A program made the position numbers and the translations under genes. From positions 74,479-138,478 of the forward strand of contig CAVPHU010000011.1 of NCBI GenBank assembly GCA_963704815.1: a stretch of 64,000 bases of DNA, written 5' to 3'. The notes below the pieces were generated by a model. That model saw only the letters and a list, made by a program, of their open reading frames with translations, was not told the DNA's origin and searched no databases. The stretch's first letter is position 1. Each line of letters begins with the position of its first letter. This document shows, piece after piece, positions 54,417-63,145 of this stretch. Source of the DNA: DATKWD01 sp963704815 (GTDB lineage: Bacteria > Actinomycetota > Acidimicrobiia > Acidimicrobiales > Salinilacustritrichaceae).

Positions 54417-55127
54417 TCATGAGACACGCTCCGTGGCGTGCCCGGATGATGACGGCGCGAGCTCGATCGGCTCGCGGCGGACGTCACCATCGTGAATCCA
54501 TTGGTTGGTTCTGACCACGTGACCCTCGGTGAGGCTCGGATCGAGCGCTCGGAGGAACTCGGCCGGACGACAGGCGCGCGGTTGGGTCGCCAACTCGGCG
54601 ACGACCCGCATGCCACGTTCGGTGGGTCCGGCGTCGTCGGCAGCCAGCATTGCCGGCCGGACGTCGTCGGTCTCCTCCCTGCCCTTTCGGGTTCGCGTGA
54701 TCGGAAGTTCGGTTGACGCCATCGCTCGTGCGAGCGCGGCGCGAAATGCTTCGGGTTCGAGGCCGATGGCCTCGATGAGCCAGGTGCAGCTCTGGACCGC
54801 TTCCTGGAGTGAATCGTAGGGTCGCTCGATCTCGACCGCCGCGACCGGCGTGATGCCGTGCGGGAGGACGGGGTCGAGCAGTGCCGGGACGTCGGCGAGA
54901 CGGATCGACGGCTCGTCGAGCAGGTGCATGTCGAGGTACTCGGCTTCGCTCTCGTGCCCGGTGGACAACGCGAGACCGAAGCTCATCTTCGGCCGTGGCG
55001 AGAACCCTTCGGTGTAGGCGATGGGCAGTCGGGCTCGACGCACGGCCCGCTCGAAGATCCGTGCGACGTCGCGATGACTGGTGAACCGCACCTTGCCGTG
55101 CTTGGTGAAGCGCATCCGGACGATCAT
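54417..55127 (-). CDS. TIGR03936 family radical SAM-associated protein (DUF2344)
   Basis: The 236-residue protein belongs to the DUF2344 group: VRMRFTKHGKVRFTSHRDVARIFERAVRRARLPIAYTEGFSPRPKMSFGLALSTGHESEAEYLDMHLL. Its function is unknown, but it always sits next to the TIGR03960 radical SAM protein, of which it looks like a dedicated partner; both may act in tRNA or ribosome modification. The ATG at 55127 overlaps the partner's stop (ATGA). rng follows 15 bases on. Confidence 0.9.
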   Translation of the reverse strand: MIVRMRFTKHGKVRFTSHRDVARIFERAVRRARLPIAYTEGFSPRPKMSFGLALSTGHESEAEYLDMHLLDEPSIRLADVPALLDPVLPHGITPVAAVEIERPYDSLQEAVQSCTWLIEAIGLEPEAFRAALARAMASTELPITRTRKGREETDDVRPAMLAADDAGPTERGMRVVAELATQPRACRPAEFLRALDPSLTEGHVVRTNQWIHDGDVRREPIELAPSSSGHATERVS

Positions 55128-57097
55128 GACGTCACGCCCGCCGGGCGACGGCCGAGGACGACGGGCACCCCTCCCCCGGTTCCGAGGTCCTGGCCGGTGC
55201 CCTGACTGCCACCGGCCGGAGGTGTGGCGGACGCGACCACGTGCTCGATGGAGTAGCCGGTGCAGGCGCCGCAGTCGTAGCACGGGGTCCAGCGACAGTC
55301 TTCGAGGCCGACCTCGTCGAGCGCGTCGCGCCAGTCCTGCCAGAGGAAGTCCTTGTGGAGACCGGCCGAGATGTGATCCCACGGCAGGACCTCGTCCTCG
55401 GTCCGGTGCCGGTGGACGTAGTCGTCGAGCGACAGGCCGTGGGCGGCCATCGCCCCTTCCCACAGCTCCAGGTCGAAGTGCTCGCTCCACTCCTGGAACA
55501 CCCCGCCCTCGCGCCAGACCTGCTCGATGACCGGACCCAGCCGGCGATCGCCACGACTCAGCAAGCCTTCGATCTGGGTCGCCTTGGGATCGTGCCACTT
55601 GAACTGCACGCCCCGACTCTTGCGCAAGTCGTCGCGCAGCAGGTGCATCTTGCGCCGCAACTCGGGCACCGTGTTCTGGCCGAACCACTGAAACGGGGTG
55701 AACGGCTTGGGCACGAATCCACCGACGCTCGCCGTCACGCTGGCGTGCTTGTTGTGGGCCTTGCCGACCTCGACGCAGTTGCGAGCGAGTTCGGCGATGC
55801 CCAGCGTGTCCTCGTCGGTCTCGGTGGGCAGCCCGGTGAGGAAGTAGAGCTTGACTCGCTTCCATCCCTGGCTGAAGGCCGAGTCGACCGCTCCGTAGAG
55901 GTCCTCTTCACGGATCAGCTTGTTGATCACCTGGCGCATGCGCCACGTGCCGGCTTCAGGGGCGAAGGTGAGACCGGTACGTCGGGCCTTCTGGATCTGG
56001 GCTGCGATGCCGACAGTGAACGCATCGACGCGGAGGCTCGGAAGGCTGACCGACGTGTCCCAGCAGCCAGGGCTCGAATCGTCGACGGTTGCCTCGACCG
56101 CCTGTTCGATCCCGCTGTAGTCGGCCGTCGAGAGGCTGGTGAGCGCCACTTCGTCGTAGCCCGTGCGCTTGAGGCCCTCGCTGATCATGTGGCGGACCTG
56201 CTCGGCCGGACGTTCGCGGACCGGACGGGTGATCATGCCGGCCTGGCAGAAGCGACATCCTCGGGTGCACCCCCGGAAGACCTCGACGTTGAGCCGGTCG
56301 TGGACCACTTCGGTGAGCGGCACGAGCTGGTTCTTCGGGTACGGCCATTCGGCCAGGTCGGCGATGGTGCGCTTGCCCACCACCTCGGGTGCCGCCGAGT
56401 CGTTCGGTGTGGTTGCGAGGAGGCGCCCGTCGGCGTCGTGGGTCGCGTCGTAGAGCGACGGCACGTAGACGCCTTCGAGCGCGGCGAGCTCGCGCAGCAC
56501 GTGGGTCCGGCTGCCTTCGGTTCGGCCCGAGCGCTTCCAGGCTGCGAGCACCTCGGTGATCTCGCCGACGGCCTCCTCGCCGTCGCCGAGCACCACGAAG
56601 TCGAGGTAGTCGGCCAGCGGCTCGGGGTTGTAGGTGCAGTGACCCCCGGCGGCGATGAGCGGGTCCTCGGGACGACGATCCGCAGCTCGCACCGGCACGC
56701 CGGCCAGGTCGATGGTGTTGAGCACGTTGGTGTAGACGAGCTCGGCCGCGAGGTTGAAGCCGATGACGTCGAACTCCGACGCCGGCGCATGGGTGTCGAC
56801 GCCGAACATCGGAATCCGTTCGCGGCGCATCACGGCCTCGAGATCGGTCCACGGGCAGTAGGACCGCTCGGCCCAGGCGTCGTCGCGCTCGTTGACGATC
56901 TCGTAGAGGATCTGGAGGCCCTGGTTGGGCAGGCCGACCTCGTAGGTGTCGGGGTAGACCAGCAACCAGCCGACATCTCCCGGCTTCGGGTGGGGCGTCA
57001 CCGCACCCAACTCACCGCCGATGTAGCGCGCCGGCTTCTGCACCGAAGCCAGGTGGGGCTCGAGCGAAGCCCAAACGGAGGTCATGACAGAGGTCAC
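55124..57097 (-). CDS. TIGR03960 family B12-binding radical SAM protein
   Basis: The 657-residue protein has an N-terminal cobalamin-binding-type region, the radical SAM motif CTRGCRFCQAGMITRPVRERP around residue 280, and the barrel landmarks SLPSLRVDAFTV and GLTFAPEAGTWRMRQVINK. A C-terminal CYDCGACTG cluster probably binds iron-sulfur. The specific reaction is unknown. It starts at the ATG 57097 and heads the run radical SAM, DUF2344, rng, rplU, rpmA. Confidence 0.92.
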   Translation of the reverse strand: MTSVMTSVWASLEPHLASVQKPARYIGGELGAVTPHPKPGDVGWLLVYPDTYEVGLPNQGLQILYEIVNERDDAWAERSYCPWTDLEAVMRRERIPMFGVDTHAPASEFDVIGFNLAAELVYTNVLNTIDLAGVPVRAADRRPEDPLIAAGGHCTYNPEPLADYLDFVVLGDGEEAVGEITEVLAAWKRSGRTEGSRTHVLRELAALEGVYVPSLYDATHDADGRLLATTPNDSAAPEVVGKRTIADLAEWPYPKNQLVPLTEVVHDRLNVEVFRGCTRGCRFCQAGMITRPVRERPAEQVRHMISEGLKRTGYDEVALTSLSTADYSGIEQAVEATVDDSSPGCWDTSVSLPSLRVDAFTVGIAAQIQKARRTGLTFAPEAGTWRMRQVINKLIREEDLYGAVDSAFSQGWKRVKLYFLTGLPTETDEDTLGIAELARNCVEVGKAHNKHASVTASVGGFVPKPFTPFQWFGQNTVPELRRKMHLLRDDLRKSRGVQFKWHDPKATQIEGLLSRGDRRLGPVIEQVWREGGVFQEWSEHFDLELWEGAMAAHGLSLDDYVHRHRTEDEVLPWDHISAGLHKDFLWQDWRDALDEVGLEDCRWTPCYDCGACTGYSIEHVVASATPPAGGSQGTGQDLGTGGGVPVVLGRRPAGVTS

Positions 57098-57136
57098 TCT
57101 AGGAGCCAGGGCTCAGAACGATGCATCCACCCGGAC

Positions 57137-57739
57137 TCACGCCGGATGGGCAGCGCCGGCGGCGACGAGTTCGGCGACCCGACGGGCGAAGGCCTCGTCG
57201 ATCGGTTCTCCCGTGAGCAGGAGTCGCAGCCAGATCGGACCGACCAGTGCCTCGATGATCAGATTGGCGTCGGAGCTTGCAGGGACCTCGCCACGCTCGA
57301 TGGCACGCTCGACGACGGGCGCCGTTGCCGTCATGCGATGGGCCCAGAAGGCGTGGAGCTGCGCCGCGAGCTCGTCGGAGCTCGCGGCAGCAGCGACGAT
57401 CGACCGCGACCGACGTGCGCCCGCGTCCGAGCCGACCTCGGTCACGACGTCTCCCGCAAGCACCTGCAGGTCGCCCAGCAAGCTCCCGGTGTCGGGGACC
57501 GGGATGTGTTCGTCGCTGTGGACCCGCACGGCTTCGGCGATGAGTTCGGCCTTGGTCGGCCACCGTCGATACACCGTGGTCTTGTGGACCCCGGCACGGG
57601 TGGCGACGTCGTCGATGCTCACGCCGTCGTAGCCAAACTCCGACAGCAGGTCCGACGTCGCGCCCAGGACCGAGGTCCTCACGCGCTCGGCGCGACCCCC
57701 TGGTCGTTGTTCGCCGACTCGGGCCCTCGCGTCTGCCAT
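57137..57739 (-). CDS. TetR/AcrR family transcriptional regulator
   Basis: The 200-residue repressor has the helix-turn-helix ATSDLLSEFGYDGVSIDDVATRAGVHKTTVYRRWPTKAELIAEAV at residues 25-70. A ligand-binding C-terminal domain of the TetR_C_11 kind follows (VERAIERGEVPASSDANLIIEALVGPIWLRLLLTGEPI). It is divergent from an SRPBCC gene, and two matching inverted repeats lie in the shared promoter region, so it most likely represses itself and its neighbours. The ligand is unknown. Confidence 0.92.
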   Translation of the reverse strand: MADARARVGEQRPGGRAERVRTSVLGATSDLLSEFGYDGVSIDDVATRAGVHKTTVYRRWPTKAELIAEAVRVHSDEHIPVPDTGSLLGDLQVLAGDVVTEVGSDAGARRSRSIVAAAASSDELAAQLHAFWAHRMTATAPVVERAIERGEVPASSDANLIIEALVGPIWLRLLLTGEPIDEAFARRVAELVAAGAAHPA

Positions 57740-57753
57740 GCCGACACCCTATC

Positions 57754-57813
57754 GCAAATCGGGTTGCGTTTATTCGCACGATCGTGCAGACTGGTTAACG
57801 CAACACGAGTTGC
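57754..57813. promoter_or_regulatory. Two inverted-repeat operators between tetR and SRPBCC genes
   Basis: GCAA-N6-TTGC occurs twice: GCAAATCGGGTTGC-like at 57,754-57,767 (flanked by C and G, giving CGCAA…TTGCG) and GCAACACGAGTTGC at 57,800-57,813. They are 46 bases apart, one beside each of the divergent genes, the expected arrangement for a TetR-type repressor controlling both. Confidence 0.65.
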
Positions 57814-57833
57814 ACGAGAGACAGGACCACGAC

Positions 57834-58286
57834 ATGAAGCACCAGCTCCGCACCGACATCGACATCGACTCCCCACCCGAAGCCGTCTGGGAGATCCTCA
57901 CCGACCTCGAGCGCTACGAGGACTGGAACCCGTTCATCGAATCAGCCGAGGGCGAGGTCGCCGTCGGAGCGACGCTGTCGGCCCGCCTCCAGCCTCCGGG
58001 TGGCCGGGCGATGACGTTCAAGCCCACCGTGACCGAGGCCGAGTTCGCCGCGGCGTTCGAATGGCTGGGCCGCCTCGGCCTTCCAGGGATCTTCGACGGT
58101 CGCCACCGGTTCGAGCTCGAAGCCACACCGAGCGGCGGGACCCACCTGGTTCACACCGAACACTTCAGCGGGGTCTTGGTCAGGTTCATGCGGACCTCGC
58201 TCGACACCCAGACGGTCGAGGGGTTTCGCCTGATGAACGACGCGGTCAAGGGCCGGGCCGAGGCCCGCGCCGGACGTTCGTCATGA
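57834..58286 (+). CDS. SRPBCC family protein
   Basis: The 150-residue protein is a START-like/Bet v 1 fold (polyketide cyclase 2 type): TDIDIDSPPEAVWEILTDLERYEDWNPFIESAEGEVAVGATLSARLQPPGG, and a C-terminal helix VRFMRTSLDTQTVEGFRLMNDAVKGRAEA. It probably binds a hydrophobic small molecule. The ATG at 57834 follows a GAGAGACAGG ribosome-binding site. It is the first gene of a two-gene cassette facing the TetR gene. Confidence 0.85.
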   Translation: MKHQLRTDIDIDSPPEAVWEILTDLERYEDWNPFIESAEGEVAVGATLSARLQPPGGRAMTFKPTVTEAEFAAAFEWLGRLGLPGIFDGRHRFELEATPSGGTHLVHTEHFSGVLVRFMRTSLDTQTVEGFRLMNDAVKGRAEARAGRSS

Positions 58287-58660
58287 GTCCTCCCACAATG
58301 GCGGGCTGGAACCTGGCCCTCCGCTTCGGACTCGAGCTCGCAGCGCTGGCCGGCCTCGCCGTCGGAGCGTGGACGCTCACCTCTGGCAGCGCACGCTGGA
58401 TCGCCGTCGTCGCTCTCCCCCTCACCGCAGCGGTCATCTGGGGCGCGTTCAACGTTCTCGATGACCCGAGCCGATCGGGCGCCGCCCCGGTCGAGGTGGC
58501 CGGCTGGATGCGCTTGGCGATCGAGCTCCTCATCCTCGGAGGGGGCGCCGCCGCCCTCGTCCTCGCCGGGCGGTCCAACGTCGCCGTCGTGCTGGCATTG
58601 CTCGTCGTGCTTCAGTACCTCACGTCGTGGAGCCGAATCGAATGGCTGTTGTCGGCCTGA
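58283..58660 (+). CDS. DUF2568 (YrdB-like) small membrane protein
   Basis: The 125-residue protein has four helices with the YrdB/DUF2568 pattern (NLALRFGLELAALAGLAVGAWTLTSGSARWIAVVALPLTAAVIWGAFNVLDDPSRSGAAPVEVAGWMRLAIELLILGGGAAALVLAG). The family has no known function. Its ATG overlaps the SRPBCC stop (ATGA), so the pair is regulated together by the neighbouring TetR. Confidence 0.8.
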   Translation: MSPPTMAGWNLALRFGLELAALAGLAVGAWTLTSGSARWIAVVALPLTAAVIWGAFNVLDDPSRSGAAPVEVAGWMRLAIELLILGGGAAALVLAGRSNVAVVLALLVVLQYLTSWSRIEWLLSA

Positions 58661-58702
58661 CCACACGTGTGGCGTCGCCCCCCCTCGCGCAGGCGGCGCG
58701 GA

Positions 58703-59671
58703 CTACGAGAACCGCCGCATGTGCACGTTGAGCACGAGACCCATGGCGGCGAAGGCCATCAGGGTGTTCGACCCGCCGTAGCTCATGAAGGGCAGCGGAA
58801 TCCCCGTGATCGGCATGATGCCCATGGTCATGCCGATGTTCTGGAACACCTGGAAGACGAGCATCGAGAGGATACCGACGCAGATGTAGGAGCCCAGCGG
58901 GTCGCGCGCGAGCTGAGCCGTTCGCCAGATGCGGAAGCCGATGATGGAGAACAGCAGCAGCACCGTCGCCGCGCCGAGGAACCCGAGTTCCTCGCCGACC
59001 GCAGTGAAGATGAAGTCGGTGTGCTGCTCGGGCACGATGTCGAGGCGGGTCTGGCTCCCCTCGAACAGCCCCTGACCGGCGAACCCACCGGCGCCGATCG
59101 CGATCTTGGACTGGTTCAGGTTGTAGGTCGATTCCTGAAGATCTTCGTTCTGGTTCAGGAACGTCGTCAGGCGATCGGTCTGGTACTCCTCGAGCACGCC
59201 GCTGTTGAGAATCCCGATGACGGCGACCAGCCCGACCAGGGTGAGCACGACGATGTGACGGACGTGCGCACCGCCGACCAACAGCATGCCCATCATGATC
59301 GAGACGAACACCAGGGCGGTTCCGAGGTCGGGTTGCAGCAGGATGAGGACGAGCGGAATGCCGATCAGTGTCAGGACTCCCGCGAGCCGAGCCAGATCGA
59401 TGTCGCCGGCGAACTGAGCGAGAAGCGACGCGACGGCGACGATGAGGATGAGCTTGGCGAACTCGGACGGCTGGAGCTGGAAGGAGCCGATCTCGAACCA
59501 GGCCTGGGTCCCCTTCGACTCGGTCCCGAGCGGCGAGATGACGACGAAGAGCGACGCAACGACCGCCACGTAGCCGATCATGGCGAAGTCGCGGAGTCGC
59601 CGATAGTCGAACCATGCGGTGAAGGCCGCGACCCCGATTCCGAGGGCGACGAAGAAGGCAACAACACGCTC
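58703..59671 (-). CDS. rodA: RodA/FtsW-family peptidoglycan polymerase (N-terminus lost at assembly join)
   Basis: The visible 323 residues are the C-terminal part of a SEDS glycosyltransferase: FQLQPSEFAKLILIVAVASLLA, LILLQPDLGTALVFVSIMMGMLLVGG, QSKIAIGAGGFAGQGLFEGSQTRLDIVPEQHTDFIFTAVGEELGFLG, and ITGIPLPFMSYGGSNTLMAF. The frame continues 30 codons upstream of the internal ATG at 59581 (FFVALGIGVAAFTAWFDYRRLRDF) and is then cut at about 59,671, where the sequence switches to a different genome. It normally heads the rodA, radical SAM, rng, rplU, rpmA, obg run. RodA is preferred over FtsW by gene order. Confidence 0.88.
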   Translation of the reverse strand, partial: ERVVAFFVALGIGVAAFTAWFDYRRLRDFAMIGYVAVVASLFVVISPLGTESKGTQAWFEIGSFQLQPSEFAKLILIVAVASLLAQFAGDIDLARLAGVLTLIGIPLVLILLQPDLGTALVFVSIMMGMLLVGGAHVRHIVVLTLVGLVAVIGILNSGVLEEYQTDRLTTFLNQNEDLQESTYNLNQSKIAIGAGGFAGQGLFEGSQTRLDIVPEQHTDFIFTAVGEELGFLGAATVLLLFSIIGFRIWRTAQLARDPLGSYICVGILSMLVFQVFQNIGMTMGIMPITGIPLPFMSYGGSNTLMAFAAMGLVLNVHMRRFS

Positions 59672-59674
59672 GGT
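59669..59674. other. Chimeric join between two genomes
   Basis: CTCGG at 59,669-59,673 can be read as part of the minus-strand rodA (before it) or the plus-strand bshB1 (after it). Left of it the DNA is GC-rich with actinobacterial genes; right of it the DNA is AT-richer, with acidobacterial genes and many homopolymer frameshifts. Both flanking genes are truncated exactly here. Confidence 0.85.
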
Positions 59675-60316
59675 TATAAAACCGGCACATTGGACATCAC
59701 ACGCGGCGATATGGGAACGCGCGGAACGGTCGAAGGTCGTGCCGAAGAAGCGAAACGCGCGGCGGAAATTTTAAAATTGGATGTTCGTGATAATTTAGGT
59801 TTGCCGGACGGACAAGTTTTTGCGACGGATGAATCGCGCACAAAATTAGTGAGAAAATTGCGCGAATTCAAACCGAAAGTTATCTTGACACATCAAGCTG
59901 ACGATCCGCATCCCGATCACAATCATATTGTGCAATTAGTCAGAGAATCGGCGCGACTTTCTTCGATTCAAAATTACGACGGCGATTTCGGATTAGAAAG
60001 AATAAAAGTTCCGATTGTCGCGCATAATGTGTTTTCGCAGAGAGTTCATCCGTCCTTTATTGTTGATATTTCAGACTTTTTGGAAGAAAAAATGCAGGCA
60101 ATCGTCGCGCATAAATCGCAGTTTTACGATCCAGAATCAACGGAATTGGAAACACGCCTCACTAATAAAGATTTCTTGAAGGAACTTGAAAATCGTTCGC
60201 GTTATTTTGGCGGTCTGATCGGAACTGAAGCCGGCGAACCGTTTTTCGTCCGCGAGGTTTTGAATATTGCCGATCCAATTGAATTATTGACACGTCCCAT
60301 GAATCTTTATTCGTAA
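59669..60316 (+). CDS. bshB1: Bacillithiol biosynthesis deacetylase BshB1 (N-terminus missing)
   Basis: The 215 visible residues are a LmbE-like N-acetylglucosaminyl deacetylase: GYKTGTLDITRGDMGTRGTVEGRAEEAKRAAEILKLDVRDNLGLPDG, VRKLREFKPKVILTHQADDPHPDHNHIVQLVRESARL (metal His), and the long C-terminus with FIVDISDFLEEKMQAIVAHKSQF and SRYFGGLIGTEAGEPFF typical of BshB1. About 30 N-terminal residues, with the first AHPDD metal motif, lie beyond the join and are absent. Actinobacteria use mycothiol instead, so this gene alone shows the source change. Confidence 0.9.
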   Translation, partial: LGYKTGTLDITRGDMGTRGTVEGRAEEAKRAAEILKLDVRDNLGLPDGQVFATDESRTKLVRKLREFKPKVILTHQADDPHPDHNHIVQLVRESARLSSIQNYDGDFGLERIKVPIVAHNVFSQRVHPSFIVDISDFLEEKMQAIVAHKSQFYDPESTELETRLTNKDFLKELENRSRYFGGLIGTEAGEPFFVREVLNIADPIELLTRPMNLYS

Positions 60317-60328
60317 GAACAGAATTCA

Positions 60329-60733
60329 TTGTCGCAAAATTTTCTCCGCCGGCGTTTTTATGATCGAAAACGCAATCTGCGAGAAACTAATTTATCAATA
60401 ATCAGGAAGAATTTTGGTAGAGAAAAAGATTATCAATTCTGCGGCGACAATTGTAATTGGTCGGACAGCAAGCGATTTACGACAAAAGAAGTCCGCGAAA
60501 CAACGCTCAGCGGCGTTCATTTTTCGATATGCGAAAACTACGCGGCACGAATTGAAACCGGAACGGTAGATGGCGGATTCAAAAGTGATATTCCGGTACC
60601 TTCGATTGAAAAAAATGACATTGAAAGAGGCAATTAAAACCGCAAAAAACGAATCAGCACCGATCTAAACGGCGGCGGCGCAACCATTCGCGTCATCACG
60701 ACGAATGGCTGCATAAAGATTGGTTCAAACTAG
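60329..60733 (+). pseudogene. Frameshifted fragment resembling DUF4097 beta-strand-repeat proteins
   Basis: Pieces in different frames, TKEVRETTLSG, ARIETGTVDGGFKSDIPV and, after further shifts, DLNGGGATIRVITTNGCIKI, look like the end of a DUF4097 adhesin-like beta-helix protein. Poly-A runs near 60,610 and 60,645 are the probable shift points. Too damaged for certainty. Confidence 0.35.
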
Positions 60734-60795
60734 ATTATTTATTGCGCGTTTCTGTGCATTTCGCATAAATCCGTTAATTTTCTTATGATGAATAT

Positions 60796-61299
60796 ATGAG
60801 AATAAATAAAATTTGTTTTTTGCTGATTTCGATATTTATTTCCACGCTTTGCATCAGTGCTCAGGTCGAACAAGCAAGCGCGAAAGGAATGAAAATTCAC
60901 GCTTTGCGTTTGAAACCAAATCAGGATTTACGCACCGAACTTGAAAAATTTACGAAGGAAAATAAAATTAGCGCAGGATTTATCATCACGGCGGTCGGAA
61001 GTTTGAGAGAAACCAAAATTCGTCTTGCGAATCAAAACGAAACGACCTCATTTGACGGAAAATTCGAGATTGTTTCGCTCGTCGGGACACTCGCGCAAGA
61101 CGGCGTTCATCTGCACATTTCGTTATCGGATGAAACGGGCAAAACCATCGGCGGACATTTGACCGAAGGATGTAAAATCTACACGACCGCCGAAATCATC
61201 ATCGGCGCAACCGACGAGATTGTCTTCACCCGCGAAACCGATAAGGAAACAACCTACAAAGAACTTAAAATCCGCCCGCGAAAAAAGCTGAAAAAGTAA
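60796..61299 (+). CDS. PPC (DUF296) domain protein with signal peptide
   Basis: The 167-residue protein starts with a hydrophobic signal-like segment (ICFLLISIFISTLCISAQ). A PPC/DUF296 domain follows: KIHALRLKPNQDLRTELEKFTKENKISAGFIITAVGSL and the diagnostic GVHLHISLSDETGKTIGGHLTEGCKIYTTAEIII. Plant members bind DNA; the bacterial role is unsettled, and the signal peptide suggests an exported form. The reading frame is intact. Confidence 0.8.
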   Translation: MRINKICFLLISIFISTLCISAQVEQASAKGMKIHALRLKPNQDLRTELEKFTKENKISAGFIITAVGSLRETKIRLANQNETTSFDGKFEIVSLVGTLAQDGVHLHISLSDETGKTIGGHLTEGCKIYTTAEIIIGATDEIVFTRETDKETTYKELKIRPRKKLKK

Positions 61300-61316
61300 T
61301 ACGACATTTTGTTTTA

Positions 61317-61393
61317 GTTCTGAGTTCCGTCATTAGACGGCTAAGACAGCCGCGCTTCGCTGGCGGTTGCCTGCTAAAGCAGGGACTCAGAAC
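61317..61393. repeat. 77-bp cloverleaf-forming inverted repeat
   Basis: An outer stem of ten pairs (GTTCTGAGTT with GACTCAGAAC) encloses three hairpins in a row: CCGTC-ATTA-GACGG (61,327-61,340), CAGCCGC…GCGGTTG (61,347-61,369) and CCTGC-TAAA-GCAGG (61,370-61,383). It lies between two convergent genes of the acidobacterial segment. It is not a tRNA, as it has no D or T loop consensus. Confidence 0.8.
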
Positions 61394-61417
61394 TTTTTGT
61401 TCAGCTCTTTAAAAAAG

Positions 61418-63143
61418 TTATTTCTGATAAATGATCTTCCCGTTAAAGATCGTGTAAATCGGCTCGGTCGTCAAAATTTCCTTCGGTGCAATCGTCAGCA
61501 AATCTTTGGAATGAACTACTAAATCTGCCAACATTCCGACTTTTATTTCGCCTTTTTCTTTTTCGGCAAATTCGGCGTAAGCGGGTTCGTAAGTGTAATT
61601 GCGGATCGCATCTGCCATCGAGAGTTTTTCCTGCGGCTGCCATCCGCCGGTTGGTTCGCCGTCTTGAGATTGGCGCGTAACGGCGGCGTAAAGCGTGAGA
61701 TATGTGTTCAATGGTTCAACCGGCGAATCTGTTCCAAATGCGACATGAACGCCATAAGATTCAAACATGTGCCACGAATACGCGCCCAAAACGCGGTATT
61801 CGCCAAGCCGATCGCCTGCCCAACGCTTATCCGAAATCGCGTGTGTCGGCTGCATCGAAGCGATCACGCCGAGTGCGGCAAAACGCTTGAAATCCGACGG
61901 CGCGACGACTTGGGAATGTTCGATACGGTGGCGATACACATTACCTGGGAAATACATAATGCTACTTTTAGGATCATTTTTCTCATTAGCCTTGTTTGTT
62001 GTCTCAATTATAGCTTTTTCAAATCCATCCAAAGCAATCCGATTCGATTTATCGCCGATCGCGTGAAGTCCGATTTGAAAACCGGCAGCATCGCGTTCGA
62101 CGATCATTTTTATCATTTCTTCGGCGGATTGACGCGGAATTCCGCTGTTTGCCGGATCGTCCGAGTATGGCGCAAGCATCGCAGCGGTGCGCGATCCGAG
62201 CGAGCCGTCCATATAGCCTTTCAGCATACTGAATTTCAAACGCGACGAATTTAATTTCAAATTATTAAAATCTGTCGCGCTCTTTTTTCAAATCCGCGAC
62301 CGATTTTTCGAAATCCTGCCAAACCGCCACTCTCGCGGTCAATTTATTTTCCGCCAAAAGTCGCGCATAAAGCGGCATCGCCGGTGCATCCGCGCCGCCC
62401 TGAACGCTCGTCAAACCATATTTTTTTGCCTCATTGAGCGCGAGCTCGAGACCTTTTTGTGTTTGTTCATTGCTCGGCGGCGGAATAACTTTTCCAATCA
62501 ATCCTTGCGCAGTTTCCTTCACCACGCCGGCAGGTTCGCCTTTTTCGTCAAAAACGATTTCGCCGCCTTCGGGCGCTTTTGTGTTTTTTGTAACGTTTGC
62601 CAACTTAAATGCCAGCGAATTTGCCCAGGCGATATGCCCGTCAACTCTTTGCAGAAAAACCGGATTGTCCGGCGAGATGTCGTCCAAATCCTGACGAGTC
62701 GGCAGTTTATTATTCCACAGCGTATGGTCCCAACCGCGCCCCAAAATCCATTCGCCTTTAGGAGTTTCCTTAACCTTCGCTGCAATCCTCCGCCGCGCTT
62801 CATCCAATGTGTTTGAACCGTTCAGATCAACTCTGAGCAGCGCAAGTCCGACGCCGACAAAATGAATATGCGCGTCATTAAATCCGGGCGTACAAGTTTG
62901 CCCTGCAAATCAATTTCCTTCGCCGCTTTATATTTCGACTGCAAATCCTTCGATGCGCCGACGGCAACGATTTTCTCCACCGTCAACGGCAACGGCTTCA
63001 TAAATCGTGCGGTGCCTTTTTCGTCCGGGAAAAAACCTTGCCGTTATACAGCAAAAGACTAATGTTTTGTTTGCTTTGCGCCAGTGTTAAAAGGGGCAAA
63101 AAAATAGTGAAACGAGCGAAAGACTCAGTAATTTTTTCAACAT
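61418..63143 (-). pseudogene. YtcJ-like amidohydrolase, broken by several frameshifts
   Basis: Joined across frames, the gene encodes a secreted amidohydrolase_3 enzyme of roughly 570 residues: signal peptide (MLKKLLSLSLVSLFF), FNDAHIHFVGVG with metal histidines, GEWILGRGWDHTLW, VFLQRVDGHIAWANS, KGYMDGSLGSRTAAML, HAIGDKSN, HRIEHSQVV and AFGTDSPVEPLNTY. Frame changes occur near 63,089, 63,027, 62,888 (one G missing from a run of three) and 62,266 (one T too many). All are at short homopolymers, so they look like base-calling errors, and the true gene is probably intact. Confidence 0.8.
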
Positions 63144-63145
63144 AA

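Noticed and set aside
55241..58660. 1139-codon open frame on the plus strand
   Set aside because: Only its last 125 codons (58,283-58,660, DUF2568) are a gene; the rest is antisense to the radical SAM and tetR genes.
58667..60316. Apparent 549-residue protein ending in a deacetylase domain
   Set aside because: The first 330 codons are antisense to rodA and the rest is bshB1; the in-frame join is an accident of the chimeric junction.
61317..61393. tRNA gene
   Set aside because: The cloverleaf lacks the D-loop, T-loop and acceptor features of tRNAs.
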